This document shows positions 25,129 through 35,141 of a DNA stretch of 64,000 nucleotides, one piece after another. This DNA comes from Gemmatimonadota bacterium (lineage in GTDB: Bacteria > Gemmatimonadota > Gemmatimonadetes > Longimicrobiales > Gaopeijiaceae). The DNA lies in contig SKKH01000012.1 of NCBI GenBank assembly GCA_007121555.1, positions 30,793-94,792 on the forward strand, given 5' to 3'. Below the pieces are notes generated by a model that did not search any database, was not told the origin of the DNA, and saw nothing but the letters and a program-made list of their open reading frames with translations. The position numbers and the translations under genes are program-made. Within the stretch, counting starts at the first letter, position 1. Every line of letters starts with the position of its first letter.

Positions 25129-26379
25129 CTACTCCGCCTGCATCGAATCCAGGAACTCCTGGTTGGTCTGGGTTCGCTTCATCCGGTCCATGAGGAACTC
25201 GATGGCCTCGGGGGGATGCATGTCGGAGAGGAAGTTCCGCAGCAGGTAGACCCGGTTGAGTTCGGTCTCGCTCAGGAGGAGTTCCTCCTTCCGGGTCCCG
25301 GAGCGGTTGATGTCGATGGCGGGGAAGATCCGCTTGTCGGCGATGTGTCGGTCCAGGATCAGCTCCATGTTCCCCGTTCCCTTGAATTCCTCGAAGATCA
25401 CCTCGTCCATCCGGCTTCCCGTTTCGACCAGGGCGCTGGCGATGATGGTGAGCGATCCACCGTCGTCGATATTCCGAGCCGCTCCGAAGAAGCGCTTGGG
25501 TTTGTGAAGCGCGTTGGCGTCCACTCCCCCCGAGAGGATCTTTCCGGAGTGGGGCACCGTGACGTTGTAGGCCCGGGCCAGCCGGGTGATGGAGTCCAGG
25601 AGGATCACCACGTCCTTCCCGTGCTCGACCAGCCGCTTCGCCTTGTCCAGGACCATCTCGGCCACCTGGGTGTGGCGCTCCGCCGGCTCGTCGAAGGTGG
25701 AGGAAATGACCTCTCCGTCCACGTGCTCCTCCATGTCCGTCACCTCTTCCGGTCGCTCGTCGATGAGCAGGACGATGAGGTAGATCTCGGGATGATTCGC
25801 CGTGATGGAGTTGGCGATCTGTTGCAGAAGAGTGGTCTTCCCTGCCTTCGGGGGCGAGACGATCAGTCCTCTCTGTCCCATCCCGATGGGGGCGATGAGA
25901 TCCATGACGCGCATGGAGATCCCCCCATCCTCGTGCTCGAGCTGGATTCGCGTCTCTGGATACCGGGGCTTGAGGTTGTCGAAGGCGATGCGGAGCTTCG
26001 ACTTGTCCGGTTCGTCCAGATTGACCTGTTCGACCTTCAGGAGCGCGAGATACCGCTCTCCGTCCTTGGGGGGGCGGACCTGACCGAGGATCGTATCCCC
26101 GGTCCGGAGGTCGAACCGCTTGATCTGGGAGGGGGAGACGTAGATGTCGTCGGGACCGTAGAGGTAATTCCAGTCCGGCGAGCGGAGGAACCCGTACCCT
26201 TCGGGCAGGACCTCCAGTACCCCTTCGCCGCGCAGCACCACATCGGTATCCAGCAGATTCTGCTCGATCCTGAAGATCAGGTCCTGCTTGCGGAGCCCGG
26301 AATAGTTCTGGATGTTCAGTTCGTCTGCGAGTTCGTGCAACTCGGAGACGTTCTTTTTCTTGAGTTCGGCGATGTCCAC
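25129..26379 (-). CDS. rho: Transcription termination factor Rho
   Basis: This 416-residue RNA-dependent helicase releases RNA polymerase. The N-terminal Rho helical domain starts [20 protein letters not shown]. The RNA-binding cold-shock-like domain contains [13 protein letters not shown] (about 61-73). The ATPase carries Walker A PPKAGKTT (176-183), [13 protein letters not shown], and the Q/R-loop block [22 protein letters not shown]. The length is close to the E. coli protein, without the large inserted N-terminal domain seen in some GC-rich phyla. It is divergent from the M50 protease gene with 188 bases between. Confidence 0.97.
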   Translation of the reverse strand: MDIAELKKKNVSELHELADELNIQNYSGLRKQDLIFRIEQNLLDTDVVLRGEGVLEVLPEGYGFLRSPDWNYLYGPDDIYVSPSQIKRFDLRTGDTILGQVRPPKDGERYLALLKVEQVNLDEPDKSKLRIAFDNLKPRYPETRIQLEHEDGGISMRVMDLIAPIGMGQRGLIVSPPKAGKTTLLQQIANSITANHPEIYLIVLLIDERPEEVTDMEEHVDGEVISSTFDEPAERHTQVAEMVLDKAKRLVEHGKDVVILLDSITRLARAYNVTVPHSGKILSGGVDANALHKPKRFFGAARNIDDGGSLTIIASALVETGSRMDEVIFEEFKGTGNMELILDRHIADKRIFPAIDINRSGTRKEELLLSETELNRVYLLRNFLSDMHPPEAIEFLMDRMKRTQTNQEFLDSMQAE

Positions 26380-26567
26380 GGAGTGTCTCCAGATGGTCTG
26401 GGACCGAGGAATGGGGGTATGGTGGGAGTGAAGCGATCCGGGGTCGACCCGGCCGGGTCTATTGGAGCGCAGCCCGTGGGCTGGGTAGGTCGAGGAAAGT
26501 CGGGTTCCGAAGGGGTCGGTAATCTACACCGAGCGGCCCCCGATAATGAGGAATTTCGGCCATAGTA

Positions 26568-27596
26568 ATGGGCGGGGGTGACCGGGTCAAGACCCCGCGA
26601 CGCGTCGTGTCGGATCCGCCGCGGGAGAGTCCGGAGGAACACCTCGGTCCGTCGGAGGATTCCCCCCGCGAGCCCTGGTGGGAGCCCTGGGTGAGCACGC
26701 TGCTCGTCCTGCTCACCATCGGCACGACGCTGACGTCCGGTGCGCTCCTTCAGGGGGTCGATCCCCTGGGGCTGGAGTTCAGGACCCTCTCGGGGATTCC
26801 GCTCTGGTGGCCCACGCGGCTTTCATTTCCGGAGCTCCTTTCCGGCGCCACCTTCTCCCTTCCGTTCGTCACAATTCTCCTGGTTCACGAGTGGAGTCAC
26901 CGGATCGCGGCCCGTCGGTATGGGGTCCGGACGAGCCTCCCGTTTCTGATTCCCTTTCCCGCGCACATTTCGGTCGTAGGCACCCTGGGGGGATTCATCC
27001 GTCTCCGGAGTGCGATCCCCAGCCGCAGGGCGCTCCTGGACGTGGGGCTCTCGGGGCCCCTCTCGTCGCTGCTCCTCTCGATCCCGATCCTGGCCGTGGG
27101 ACTCGTGCTCTCGGTTCCGTCGGACCTGCCGGCACGGGAGGGGCTCCCCTTCGTGATCCTCTTCCAGGACATTCCCATCCGTCTGGGTGAGCCCATGCTG
27201 ACCCGGGGGCTCCTGGCCCTGCTCCCCGTCGAAATGGCGGGAGCGGCCCTCCACCTTCACCCCCTTGCCTTCGCCGGATGGCTCGGGCTGATCCTCACCT
27301 TCCTGAACCTCCTCCCCCTGGGTCAGCTCGACGGGGGCCACATCCTGTACGCGCTCCATCCGGGGCGTCAGCGGTGGTGGTCCCGGGCCACAGTGGGGAT
27401 CTTTCTCGTTCTGGGGTTCCAGTGGGCCGGGTGGTGGGCCTGGGCGGTGGTGATGCTCCTCCTGGGACGGGGCCGTGCGCTCCCACCCGACGCGGTGGGT
27501 GCCGAGCCGACGCCGGACCGCCTGCGTCGGGTCTTGGCGTGGCTCGTCATGGCGAGCCTTCTCCTTCTCCTTCCCCCGATCCCGATCTCCTTCTGA
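26568..27596 (+). CDS. Site-2-protease-like (M50) membrane metalloprotease
   Basis: This 342-residue membrane protein has about eight hydrophobic segments after a 40-residue acidic, cytoplasmic leader. The zinc motif HEWSH (His107-Glu108, His111) lies in LLVHEWSHRIAARRYGV. The third ligand region LLPLGQLDGGHILYAL is near residue 255, the standard M50 arrangement. The sequence between (FLIPFPAHISVVGTLGGFI) matches the prokaryotic group without a PDZ domain. Its substrate is unknown; members cut membrane-bound regulators. The next small gene starts 10 bases later and is probably cotranscribed. Confidence 0.88.
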   Translation: MGGGDRVKTPRRVVSDPPRESPEEHLGPSEDSPREPWWEPWVSTLLVLLTIGTTLTSGALLQGVDPLGLEFRTLSGIPLWWPTRLSFPELLSGATFSLPFVTILLVHEWSHRIAARRYGVRTSLPFLIPFPAHISVVGTLGGFIRLRSAIPSRRALLDVGLSGPLSSLLLSIPILAVGLVLSVPSDLPAREGLPFVILFQDIPIRLGEPMLTRGLLALLPVEMAGAALHLHPLAFAGWLGLILTFLNLLPLGQLDGGHILYALHPGRQRWWSRATVGIFLVLGFQWAGWWAWAVVMLLLGRGRALPPDAVGAEPTPDRLRRVLAWLVMASLLLLLPPIPISF

Positions 27597-27606
27597 GGTC
27601 GGGCCC

Positions 27607-28053
27607 GTGGCCGCGGGTGCCGTCTCGCTTGACACGGGGTTCCAAGGCGGGGACATTCGCCCGGGAGCGAAGGGACCACTCGAGGGAGCGGCGTACGTGG
27701 CCAGGCACAATCGGGAAGGAACTGGAGTAGACCAGCGGGGCTTCGAGTATCGCATCAGCTATCAACCCGATTGGCTGAAACATGTGAAGGTCAGTCGGGC
27801 GCTTCCCACGGGGCGGCAGTCCACGATGATCCTCTTCCGGAATCCCCACGAGTCGGCCGAGCGACGTCCAGGGCGGAAGATCCGAACCCGGATCACCTGC
27901 GCGGCCCAGCATGTGGATGTGGAGGTGGTGCTGAGGGACAGCCGCCATGGGGTGAGCAGGGTCGCCGTGGCCTGCTCGGTGGCCTGTCCGGACGGATCGG
28001 GAGAGGAGGAGCTGGTGTTCACCCTCGAGAATGGGCTGCCCACCCCGGGTTGA
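27607..28053 (+). CDS. Hypothetical protein downstream of the M50 protease
   Basis: A GTG at 27607, eight bases after GAGGT and 10 bases after the protease stop, gives a 148-residue product. It contains RGFEYRISYQPDWLKHVKVSR, then RQSTMILFRNP and IRTRITCAAQHVDVEVVLRD, and ends LVFTLENGLPTPG. It looks like a small soluble beta protein without signal peptide. I do not recognise the family. The spacing suggests an operon with the protease. Confidence 0.6.
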   Translation: MAAGAVSLDTGFQGGDIRPGAKGPLEGAAYVARHNREGTGVDQRGFEYRISYQPDWLKHVKVSRALPTGRQSTMILFRNPHESAERRPGRKIRTRITCAAQHVDVEVVLRDSRHGVSRVAVACSVACPDGSGEEELVFTLENGLPTPG

Positions 28054-28339
28054 ATCGAGGGGCGGCCACTCGTTCCCGGCGGTCTCGGAATCGCGTTGTG
28101 TTCCTGGTCATCGAGCTGGATTCGAGGCCCTCGCCGACCTCGTCCTCGCGCCGCTGGGTGGCGCCGAGGCGAGAGCCTCGCTTACCTTTGCGAACTCTCT
28201 TCTTGCGTTCAGGGATCACCCCCGTTCCAGGACATCCCTTCTTGCCTCCTGATCGGTGGTGGTCCTCGCTCCTCCCGCCGCATCGGCTTCGGGCCACTGA
28301 GGTGTGTGCCCGGGGCGAGCCCTCGCCATCATACCGCAT
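28054..28339 (+). promoter_or_regulatory. Leader region before the lipid transport operon
   Basis: These 286 bases hold no credible gene on either strand. One small perfect hairpin, CGAGGC-GAGA-GCCTCG (GNRA-type loop), lies near 28170. The promoter of the mlaE-type operon should be here but no clear -35/-10 pair stands out. Confidence 0.35.
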
Positions 28340-29122
28340 ATGACCCGCATCCTTTCGCAACCCTTCATCTCCATGGGTCGGGGCGCCACCCTCCTGGCCG
28401 CCGGGATCGGCCGCTGGGGGATGCTGACCGCCGAGACGGTACGGGCTCTCCGGCACGTGGATGTCTGGCTCCGACTCCTGGTTCCGCAGATGGCGCGGGT
28501 GGGGGTGGATTCGGTTCCCATCGCCCTCTTCATCGCTCTCTTCACGGGAATCGTGCTCTCCCTTCAGGCCTCCTACACCTTCACGGGGGCCATTCCCCTC
28601 TACTTCGTAGGGGTGTTGGTCGGAAAGACCATGATGCTGGAGCTGGGTCCGGTTCTGACCGGATTGGCCCTGTCGGGCCGGGTGGGCGCGAACATCGCAG
28701 CCGAACTGGGCACCATGCGCGTCACCGAACAGATCGACGCCCTCGAGACGCTGGCGTACCCCCCGGTGGCCTACCTCGTGGTGCCCCGGGTCCTGGCCTC
28801 CATCATCATGTTTCCCATCGTCACGGCGCTGGCCATCGCGGTGGGGATCGCCGCTGGATGGATCACGGCGATTCAACTACTGGACATGAGCACGGCGGAA
28901 TTCGTGAACGGGCTGACGCTGTTCTTTCTGCCCTTCGATGTGACCTACGCCCTGATCAAGGCCACGAGCTTTGGATTCATGGTGGCCACGATCGGGTGCT
29001 TCTTCGGTTTCCACACCCGGGGAGGCGCCGAGGGGGTGGGACACTCCACCACCCGTGCCGTCGTAGTGAGCAGTATGGTGATCCTCGTCCTCGACGCCTT
29101 CTGGGCAGTGACACTTCTGTGA
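28340..29122 (+). CDS. mlaE: MlaE-type permease of an MCE lipid transport system
   Basis: The ATG at 28340 gives 260 residues, MTRILSQPFISMGRG. The protein has five or so membrane helices and the family block ELGPVLTGLALSGRVGANIAAELGTMRVTEQIDALETL, which identifies MlaE/TrgD1/YrbE permeases. With the next two genes it forms an ABC system moving phospholipid between inner and outer membranes. Homologues occur in most Gram-negative bacteria. It starts the operon; no strong ribosome-binding site is seen at this ATG. Confidence 0.92.
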   Translation: MTRILSQPFISMGRGATLLAAGIGRWGMLTAETVRALRHVDVWLRLLVPQMARVGVDSVPIALFIALFTGIVLSLQASYTFTGAIPLYFVGVLVGKTMMLELGPVLTGLALSGRVGANIAAELGTMRVTEQIDALETLAYPPVAYLVVPRVLASIIMFPIVTALAIAVGIAAGWITAIQLLDMSTAEFVNGLTLFFLPFDVTYALIKATSFGFMVATIGCFFGFHTRGGAEGVGHSTTRAVVVSSMVILVLDAFWAVTLL

Positions 29123-29135
29123 GGGGCCAGAACCC

Positions 29136-29885
29136 ATGTCCATCGTGATTCGCGATCTTCACAAGGCCTTCGACGGAAAGGTCGTCCTGGATGGATTCGA
29201 GGTTGAGGCCAGGGATGGAGAGACTCTGGTCATCCTGGGAGGATCGGGGTCGGGCAAGTCGGTGACGCTCAAGCACGTGGTCGGGCTCCTGACGCCGGAC
29301 AAGGGCCAGGTGGAGGTCGACGGTGAGGTGGTCTCGGATCTGCGCCGCGAGGAGCTCTTCGTACTTCGGAGGAAGGTGGGGTATGTGTTCCAGTTTGCCG
29401 CCCTCTTCGACTCCATGAGCCTCGCCGACAATGTGGCCATGGGGCTGAGGCGGCAGTCGGACATGGACCGGAAGGAGATCGAGGAGCGGGTGGAGGAATG
29501 CCTTCGGCTGGTGGATCTGGACGGGTTCGGTCCCCGGGCCCCCTCCGAGCTCTCGGGAGGACAGCGGAAGCGGGCGGGGATCGCCCGGGCCATTGCGACC
29601 CGGCCCCAGTATCTTCTCTATGACGAACCGACCACCGGACTCGACCCCGTGACCCGGGCCATGATCGATCAACTGATTCTGAGAATGAGCAGCGAGCTGG
29701 GAGTGACGGGGATCGTCATCACCCACGACATCGACAGCGCCTTCCGGGTGGCCGACCGTTTCGCCATGCTCCATGAGGGCCGCTGCCGGTTTCAGGGTAC
29801 GCCCGAGGAGATCAGGGAGACCGACGACCCCGTGGTCCGGGGATTCATCGAAGGACGTCCAGAGCTGCTGGAGAATGCATCGTGA
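29136..29885 (+). CDS. mlaF: MlaF-type ABC ATPase
   Basis: This 249-residue ATPase powers the MCE lipid transporter. Walker A is GGSGSGKS, the Q-loop block is VGYVFQFAALFDSMSLADN (typical of MlaF/Mkl), the signature is LSGGQRKRAGIARAI, and Walker B is YLLYDEPTTGLDP followed by VITHDIDSAFRVADR. It starts 13 bases after mlaE and its stop overlaps the mlaD GTG by four bases. The typical MlaF C-terminal tail that holds MlaB is short here, and no mlaB gene follows. Confidence 0.94.
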   Translation: MSIVIRDLHKAFDGKVVLDGFEVEARDGETLVILGGSGSGKSVTLKHVVGLLTPDKGQVEVDGEVVSDLRREELFVLRRKVGYVFQFAALFDSMSLADNVAMGLRRQSDMDRKEIEERVEECLRLVDLDGFGPRAPSELSGGQRKRAGIARAIATRPQYLLYDEPTTGLDPVTRAMIDQLILRMSSELGVTGIVITHDIDSAFRVADRFAMLHEGRCRFQGTPEEIRETDDPVVRGFIEGRPELLENAS

Positions 29886-30871
29886 GTCGATCAAAGGAAG
29901 CCCTGGTGGGCGTCGTGATTCTGGCGAGCGTCATCGTCGTTACGTTCGGTACACTCTGGCTCCAGGGGGTCACGCTCGCGGCGACGGAGACCGAGATCAC
30001 CGCGGTCTTCGCCAACGTGGGGGTCATTCGTCCGGGAAACCCGGTCAAGTACAGGGGAGTCCGGGTGGGCCGCGTCCGGGAGATCACGGTGGATCCGGGA
30101 GGGGAACTGGTCCGGGTCGTGGCCCGGATCCAGGAGGATACTCCCATGCCCGCGGATGCCGTGGCCATCCTGGCGCCCGAGTCGCTGTTCGGCGACTGGC
30201 AACTCGAGATCACACCTCGGGACCGGTTCCCCGAGTACCGTTATGCGCAGCCCGATGACCCCGACCACCTTCCGGGATACGCCATCCCGGACATTTCCCA
30301 GCTTACAGCCACCGCCGACCGGATCTCCGCCGACATCGAGATCCTCACGGAGCGGGTGGGGATCGCGTTCTCCGAGGAGACGGCCCGGAACGTCGCCTCG
30401 CTCATCGACAATGTGGAAGAGGTGACCCAGCGCCTGTCGGAGCTGGTCTCGCAGCAGGCCGGTGCCTTCACCGACGTGACCGGCGAGATCCAGGAGGCGA
30501 CCCAGCGGATCGGAGAGGCGGCGGCCAGTGCTCGGATGAGTTTCGATCAGGTAGGCGAGACGCTGTCCCGGGAGGAGCTGGCCCGGATCCTCGAGGATCT
30601 GGCCGTCGTGGCCGAGAACACTCGGGAATTCTCCGGGGACCTGGACGAGACCGGGTCGGAACTCCGGGGAATGGCTGCAAGGGCCGACTCCACCTTCGCC
30701 AGGGTAAACGTTCTTCTGGCCCAGGTCGAGGCGGGGGACGGAACCCTGGGACGGCTTCTCCAGGATCCGGCCATCGCCATGGAGGTGGAAGGGACGTTGC
30801 AGGAACTTCAGCTCCTTCTGGAAGACATTCGGGAGAATCCTCGGCGCTACCTTCGCCTCTCCATCTTCTGA
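29882..30871 (+). CDS. mlaD: MCE-domain periplasmic lipid-binding protein (MlaD-like)
   Basis: This 329-residue protein is anchored by one N-terminal helix (about 9-26). A single MCE domain follows (about 38-118: ITAVFANVGVIRPGNPVKYRG, then VGRVREITVDP). The rest, about 200 residues, is mostly helical with heptad character (for example SLIDNVEEVTQRLSELVSQ) and could build a long tunnel or coiled-coil, as in elongated MCE proteins. E. coli MlaD is only 183 residues, so this is the longer type. GTG at 29882 is coupled to mlaF. Confidence 0.9.
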   Translation: MSRSKEALVGVVILASVIVVTFGTLWLQGVTLAATETEITAVFANVGVIRPGNPVKYRGVRVGRVREITVDPGGELVRVVARIQEDTPMPADAVAILAPESLFGDWQLEITPRDRFPEYRYAQPDDPDHLPGYAIPDISQLTATADRISADIEILTERVGIAFSEETARNVASLIDNVEEVTQRLSELVSQQAGAFTDVTGEIQEATQRIGEAAASARMSFDQVGETLSREELARILEDLAVVAENTREFSGDLDETGSELRGMAARADSTFARVNVLLAQVEAGDGTLGRLLQDPAIAMEVEGTLQELQLLLEDIRENPRRYLRLSIF

Positions 30872-30888
30872 GTACCGAAACCCCTCCC

Positions 30889-31488
30889 ATGGCACCCGAT
30901 TCGCAGCCTCCTCCCCGTCCCGTCCGAGCCGGCGGCACGCCTGAAGACGCCCGAGGGCTTCGGGTGGAACGTAGCGCTGGAGGGGTGGTGGTGCGGGCCC
31001 TGGACGGCGAACTGCAGATTCTGCTCATCCGCGATCCCTATCGAAAGTGGGGCCTGCCGAAGGGGCACCTGGAAGGGGTCGAGGACGAGGCCGAGGCCGC
31101 GCTTCGGGAGGTGCACGAGGAGACCGGCCTCGAGCACCTCATCCTGGGACCGGATCTGGGCCAGATCGATTGGACCTTTCGCATGCGAGGACGGCGGATC
31201 CACAAGTTCTGCAGATTCTTCCTGATGTCCTCTCCCCATGGTGCCACCGCTCCCCAGGTGGCCGAGGGAATCACCGAATGCCGATGGCTCTCTCCCCCTG
31301 ACGCCGTGACACGGGTGGGATACGAGAACGCTCGTGGGATCCTCCGCAGGGCCCTGGAGCGGCTGGTTCTTCCCGAGGGCCCGGAGGAGCTTCCCTGGCG
31401 GGTCCCGGAGCGGGATCCCTCGGATTCACCGGATCCGCGCTACTCGGCACGGAGGACGGACCCCCGAGCGGGTGAGGCGAAGGGGTGA
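30889..31488 (+). CDS. Nudix hydrolase
   Basis: This 199-residue protein has a complete Nudix box, GHLEGVEDEAEAALREVHEETGL by pattern (G, five residues, E, seven residues, REVHEETGL), at about residues 60-82. KWGLPKG precedes it, which is the start typical of the diadenosine/ADP-ribose group. Substrates may be dinucleoside polyphosphates or nucleotide sugars. The N-terminal 25 and C-terminal 50 residues are polar and disordered. It is 17 bases after mlaD, and its stop overlaps the next gene's GTG. Confidence 0.88.
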   Translation: MAPDSQPPPRPVRAGGTPEDARGLRVERSAGGVVVRALDGELQILLIRDPYRKWGLPKGHLEGVEDEAEAALREVHEETGLEHLILGPDLGQIDWTFRMRGRRIHKFCRFFLMSSPHGATAPQVAEGITECRWLSPPDAVTRVGYENARGILRRALERLVLPEGPEELPWRVPERDPSDSPDPRYSARRTDPRAGEAKG

Positions 31489-32804
31489 GCCGGGAGGATG
31501 CGTACCTCCGCTGGAGTGCGGTGGGCGCCGGAATCGTGGTCCTCACCTTCCTCCTCCTGGGCCTCAGGGAGGTTCTGAACCCGGTCCTCCTCTTCGCGGG
31601 GCTGGTGGGGGTTCTCTACCCCCTGCGCCGCTCCGCTCTCTTTGCCGCGGTTGTGAGCTCCGCTGGAGGCCTGGTGCTCTTCTGGCTCTTCCGGGAACTC
31701 GGGTTTCTCCTGGCGCCCTTCGCCCTGGCGCTGGTGTTGGCCTACATCCTGAACCCTGCAGTGGGGTGGCTCGCCGGCCGTCGCCCCCTGGTCCGACTGT
31801 CCGGCTCGGACGGTCAGGGACGATTGGCCCGCACGGCGGCAGTGCTCCTCTTGGCGATCCCGGTCGTGGGAGGATCCACCGCGTTGCTCATCTGGGGGAT
31901 TCCCTATCTGGCTCTGGAACTCACGGGAGTGGTGCGAAGGGCTCCCGAAGCACTGGAGCGGATCGCCGACTTCATGGTGGGGCTGGAGGAGCGGCTGGCC
32001 CGGATTCAACTGCCGGGTCTGGACGGAACCGAGTGGTTGGCAAGGCTCGGAGACCTCGAGGCCGACGACGTGGTCGTCTTTCTCGAGGAGCGCAAGGAGG
32101 TGATCCAGGAGTGGGCCTGGGAAGGCCTGCTGGGAGTGGGAAGGGGGCTCGGGGCGGTGGCCTCGGTCCTCGGGTACCTGGTGCTGGCTCCGGTGCTCAC
32201 CTTCTACCTGCTCCGAGACTACGACCGGCTGGTCACCGGCGTCGATGGGCTCATTCCTGCGGGCCGGGCCGGCATTCGAAGGGCCCTGAGCGAATACGAC
32301 CGGCTCCTCTCGGCCTACCTGCGGGGGCAGGTCCTGGTTTCGGTCACGGTGGGGACCATGACGGCGGTGGGGCTCCTCATCGTGCAGTTCCCCTACGCCC
32401 TCTTCCTGGGCGCCGTGGTAGCCGTCTTCAACGTGGTGCCCTACCTGGGGTTGGTGCTCAGCTTGATTCCCGCCGTGGCCATCGCCCTGGCCAGCGGGGA
32501 TCCGGGGATCGCCCTCCTCAAGGTCGGGGTGGTCTACACCGTGGCCCAGTCGCTGGAGAGCGGGGTGGTGAGCCCGCGGATCGTCGGCGACTCGACGGGT
32601 CTTCACCCGGTGTGGATCCTGCTGGCCATTGCCGTGGGCGGATTCTTCTTCGGGTTTCTGGGGCTCCTCATCGCCGTCCCGGCCGCCGTGGGGATCAAGC
32701 TCCTTCTGGGCACGGCGTTGACCCGATATCGGGACTCGGAGTTCTTCCGGGCGGACGGGGGGGAGGCGGACCCCGCGAGGATCGGGAGCGGAGAGGAGGG
32801 GTAG
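31485..32804 (+). CDS. AI-2E family transporter (YdiK/PerM-like)
   Basis: This 439-residue membrane protein starts with GTG inside the Nudix stop. It has eight or so hydrophobic segments and PF01594 hallmarks: LAPFALALVLAYILNPAVGWL near residue 80, SEYDRLLSAYLRGQVLVSVTVG, and the terminal NVVPYLGLVLSLIPAVAIAL with GVVSPRIVGDSTGLHPVWIL. Members are putative permeases or Na+/H+ antiporters; the autoinducer-2 role holds for few of them. The substrate is unknown. Confidence 0.88.
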   Translation: MSREDAYLRWSAVGAGIVVLTFLLLGLREVLNPVLLFAGLVGVLYPLRRSALFAAVVSSAGGLVLFWLFRELGFLLAPFALALVLAYILNPAVGWLAGRRPLVRLSGSDGQGRLARTAAVLLLAIPVVGGSTALLIWGIPYLALELTGVVRRAPEALERIADFMVGLEERLARIQLPGLDGTEWLARLGDLEADDVVVFLEERKEVIQEWAWEGLLGVGRGLGAVASVLGYLVLAPVLTFYLLRDYDRLVTGVDGLIPAGRAGIRRALSEYDRLLSAYLRGQVLVSVTVGTMTAVGLLIVQFPYALFLGAVVAVFNVVPYLGLVLSLIPAVAIALASGDPGIALLKVGVVYTVAQSLESGVVSPRIVGDSTGLHPVWILLAIAVGGFFFGFLGLLIAVPAAVGIKLLLGTALTRYRDSEFFRADGGEADPARIGSGEEG

Positions 32805-32947
32805 CCGAAATCGACCGCTCCGGCGACCGTTCCCGGGGGCGGTAGTCCGGCACTTCTTCGAGGGCCTTCCAGTTTGTATTGTTGCAGGATCCTCGGCGGG
32901 TCTTCGACCCCACCGGACGGCACCTTCGGCCCGAAACCTCAGATTCC

Positions 32948-33958
32948 ATGACGACGGACATTCGAGATATCACCATCATCGGAGGCGGTCCCACCGGCCT
33001 CTTCGCTGCCTTCTACGCGGGGATGCGCGGGGCGTCGGTGCGCATCGTGGATTCCCTTCCCGAGCTCGGGGGCCAGCTCATGGCCCTCTACCCCGAGAAG
33101 TACATCTATGATGTGGGGGGTTTCCCCAAGGTCCTGGCCAAGGACCTGGCCCTGGACCTCATCGCCCAGGCGCTTCAATTCGAACCCGAGGTGATTCTGG
33201 ACGAGGAGGTCCGGCAGATCCACACCGAAGAGGACGGGACCTTCGCTCTGGAGTGTCGGGGAAGCGTGCAGCGGACACGGTCGGTGATCATCGCGGGAGG
33301 CAAGGGCGCCTTCGAGCCCCGGAAGCTCGACGTGCCCGGCTACGACGACCTCCTGGGTCGGGGGGTGCATTATGCGGTCAGGGACCCCGAGTCCTTCCGA
33401 GGCAAGCGGGTCGTGGTCGTGGGCGGTGGGGATTCGGCCCTGGACTGGACCCTGATCCTGAAGGACAAGGCGGAACGCCTGGTCCTGGTCCATCGCAGGG
33501 ATCGATTCCGGGCCCACGAGAAGTCGGTCGAGAAGCTCTACGAGGCCGAGGGCGCGGACGAGGTGGAACTCCGCCTCTTCCACGAGGTGGCCGAGATCTC
33601 CGGCAACGGCGTGGTGGAGTCCGTCACCCTCTTCAACAACCAGACCGAGGATCAGACGATCATGGAGGCCGACGTCGTCCTCACCTTCCTGGGGTTCAAG
33701 CCCGATCTGGGCCCCATCAGCGACTGGGGTCTCGAAATCGAGAAGAATCGCATTCTCGTCTCGTCGCTCATGGCCACGAACCGGCTGGGGGTCTACGGAG
33801 CCGGGGACATCGTGGATTACGAGGGGAAGCTGGACCTCATCGCCAGTGGATTCGCCGAGGCCGCCATCGCGGTGAACAACGCGGTGCACTACGTGAACCC
33901 CGACGCCCGGGTGAACCCCGGCCACTCCACGAACATGAAGGTGTTCAAGGACAAGTGA
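32948..33958 (+). CDS. Ferredoxin--NADP+ reductase, thioredoxin-reductase-like type
   Basis: The ATG at 32948 gives a 336-residue flavoprotein, MTTDIRDITIIGGGPTGLFAAF. It has the FAD Rossmann motif GGGPTG, the NADPH motif [12 protein letters not shown] (about residue 155), and VYGAGDIVDYEGKLDLIASGF near the end. There is no CxxC redox pair, which separates it from thioredoxin reductase and fits the YumC/Chlorobium FNR type. The HYVNPDARVNPGHSTN tail with an aromatic residue matches the family's C-terminal extension. It should exchange electrons between NADPH and ferredoxin or flavodoxin. Confidence 0.9.
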   Translation: MTTDIRDITIIGGGPTGLFAAFYAGMRGASVRIVDSLPELGGQLMALYPEKYIYDVGGFPKVLAKDLALDLIAQALQFEPEVILDEEVRQIHTEEDGTFALECRGSVQRTRSVIIAGGKGAFEPRKLDVPGYDDLLGRGVHYAVRDPESFRGKRVVVVGGGDSALDWTLILKDKAERLVLVHRRDRFRAHEKSVEKLYEAEGADEVELRLFHEVAEISGNGVVESVTLFNNQTEDQTIMEADVVLTFLGFKPDLGPISDWGLEIEKNRILVSSLMATNRLGVYGAGDIVDYEGKLDLIASGFAEAAIAVNNAVHYVNPDARVNPGHSTNMKVFKDK

Positions 33959-34081
33959 TCCCTTGAGCTCGCCCCTGATCGGGGTGGCCAGGGGGCCCGC
34001 GTTTCATCACCGACCACATCAAGACATCCGGGCCCGTCCCCCGACGTGGGGCCGACGGGCCGTGACGAAGGGAGAGCACGC

Positions 34082-35098
34082 ATGGCCGAAGAGAAGATCG
34101 AGAACGTCGTGATCATCGGATCCGGGCCGGCGGGGTGGACCGCGGCCGTCTACGCGGCCAGAGCTCAGCTCGACCCTGTGGTCTTCGAAGGGGCTCCATC
34201 CCGGGAGATGATCCCCGGCGGACAGCTCATGTTCACCACCGAGGTGGAGAACTATCCCGGGTTCCCCGAGGGAGTGGACGGCCAGGCGCTCATGATGTCC
34301 ATGCGAGCCCAGGCCGAGCGCTTCGACACCCGGATCGTCACCGAGGACATCGTGGAGGTGGACCCCTCGAGTCGTCCATTTCTCCTCCGCTCTTCGGAGG
34401 GCCGGGAGATCCGGGCCCGAACGGTGATCGTGGCCACAGGGGCCCGTGCCAACTGGCTGGGGCTGGAGAATGAGGAGCGGTTGGCCCAGACCGGCGGAGG
34501 CGTATCGGCTTGCGCGGTCTGCGACGGAGCCTTGCCGGCCTTCCGGGACCAGGTCCTGGCCGTGGTGGGCGGGGGAGACAGCGCCATGGAAGAGGCCACC
34601 TACCTCACGAAGTTCGCTCGCGAGGTCGTGATCGTTCACCGCCGGGACGCCTTCCGCGCCTCCCCCATCATGGCGACGCGGGCTCTGGAGCATCCCAAGA
34701 TCCGGGTGGAGTGGAATACGGTGGTCACCGAGGTCCTGGGCGAGGACTTCGTGACGGGAATCCGGCTGCAGGACACCGAATCAGGAGAGGAGAGGGAGCT
34801 GGAGGTGGGAGGGCTGTTCCTCGCCATCGGCCATACTCCCAACACCGCCTTCCTCAAGGGTGTGGTGGAGCTCGATGAGAGCGGATACGTCCTGACGCCC
34901 ACCCCCTGGCGCACCGCCACCTCCGTGGATGGGATCTTCGCCGCCGGAGACGTCATGGACGACTACTATCGCCAGGCTGTGACGGCAGCGGGGACCGGGT
35001 GCATGGCCGCTCTGGACGCGGAGCGGTATCTGGCCCACGGGGCCGACGCGGAGGTTGGGGTCGAGGTCCCGGCCGAGCCTGCTCCGGCCGGGCCCTGA
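34082..35098 (+). CDS. trxB: Thioredoxin reductase
   Basis: The ATG at 34082 follows AAGGGAGAG. The 338-residue product has the FAD motif [16 protein letters not shown], the redox pair in [10 protein letters not shown] (CxxC, about residues 141-144), the NADPH motif [19 protein letters not shown], and [20 protein letters not shown] near the end. It reduces thioredoxin with NADPH. The last ~20 residues are an Ala/Pro/Glu-rich extension. It lies 123 bases after its structural relative FNR. Confidence 0.95.
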   Translation: MAEEKIENVVIIGSGPAGWTAAVYAARAQLDPVVFEGAPSREMIPGGQLMFTTEVENYPGFPEGVDGQALMMSMRAQAERFDTRIVTEDIVEVDPSSRPFLLRSSEGREIRARTVIVATGARANWLGLENEERLAQTGGGVSACAVCDGALPAFRDQVLAVVGGGDSAMEEATYLTKFAREVVIVHRRDAFRASPIMATRALEHPKIRVEWNTVVTEVLGEDFVTGIRLQDTESGEERELEVGGLFLAIGHTPNTAFLKGVVELDESGYVLTPTPWRTATSVDGIFAAGDVMDDYYRQAVTAAGTGCMAALDAERYLAHGADAEVGVEVPAEPAPAGP

Positions 35099-35141
35099 GC
35101 GCTCGGCCGTCCGGCGGTCGCTGGTCCGCCCTGGCCACGGA

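Noticed and set aside
28019..28876. Minus-strand frame of 285 codons over the start of mlaE
   Set aside because: The translation is Arg/Gly/His-rich filler; the plus-strand MlaE is certain, and the upstream part shows no protein pattern.
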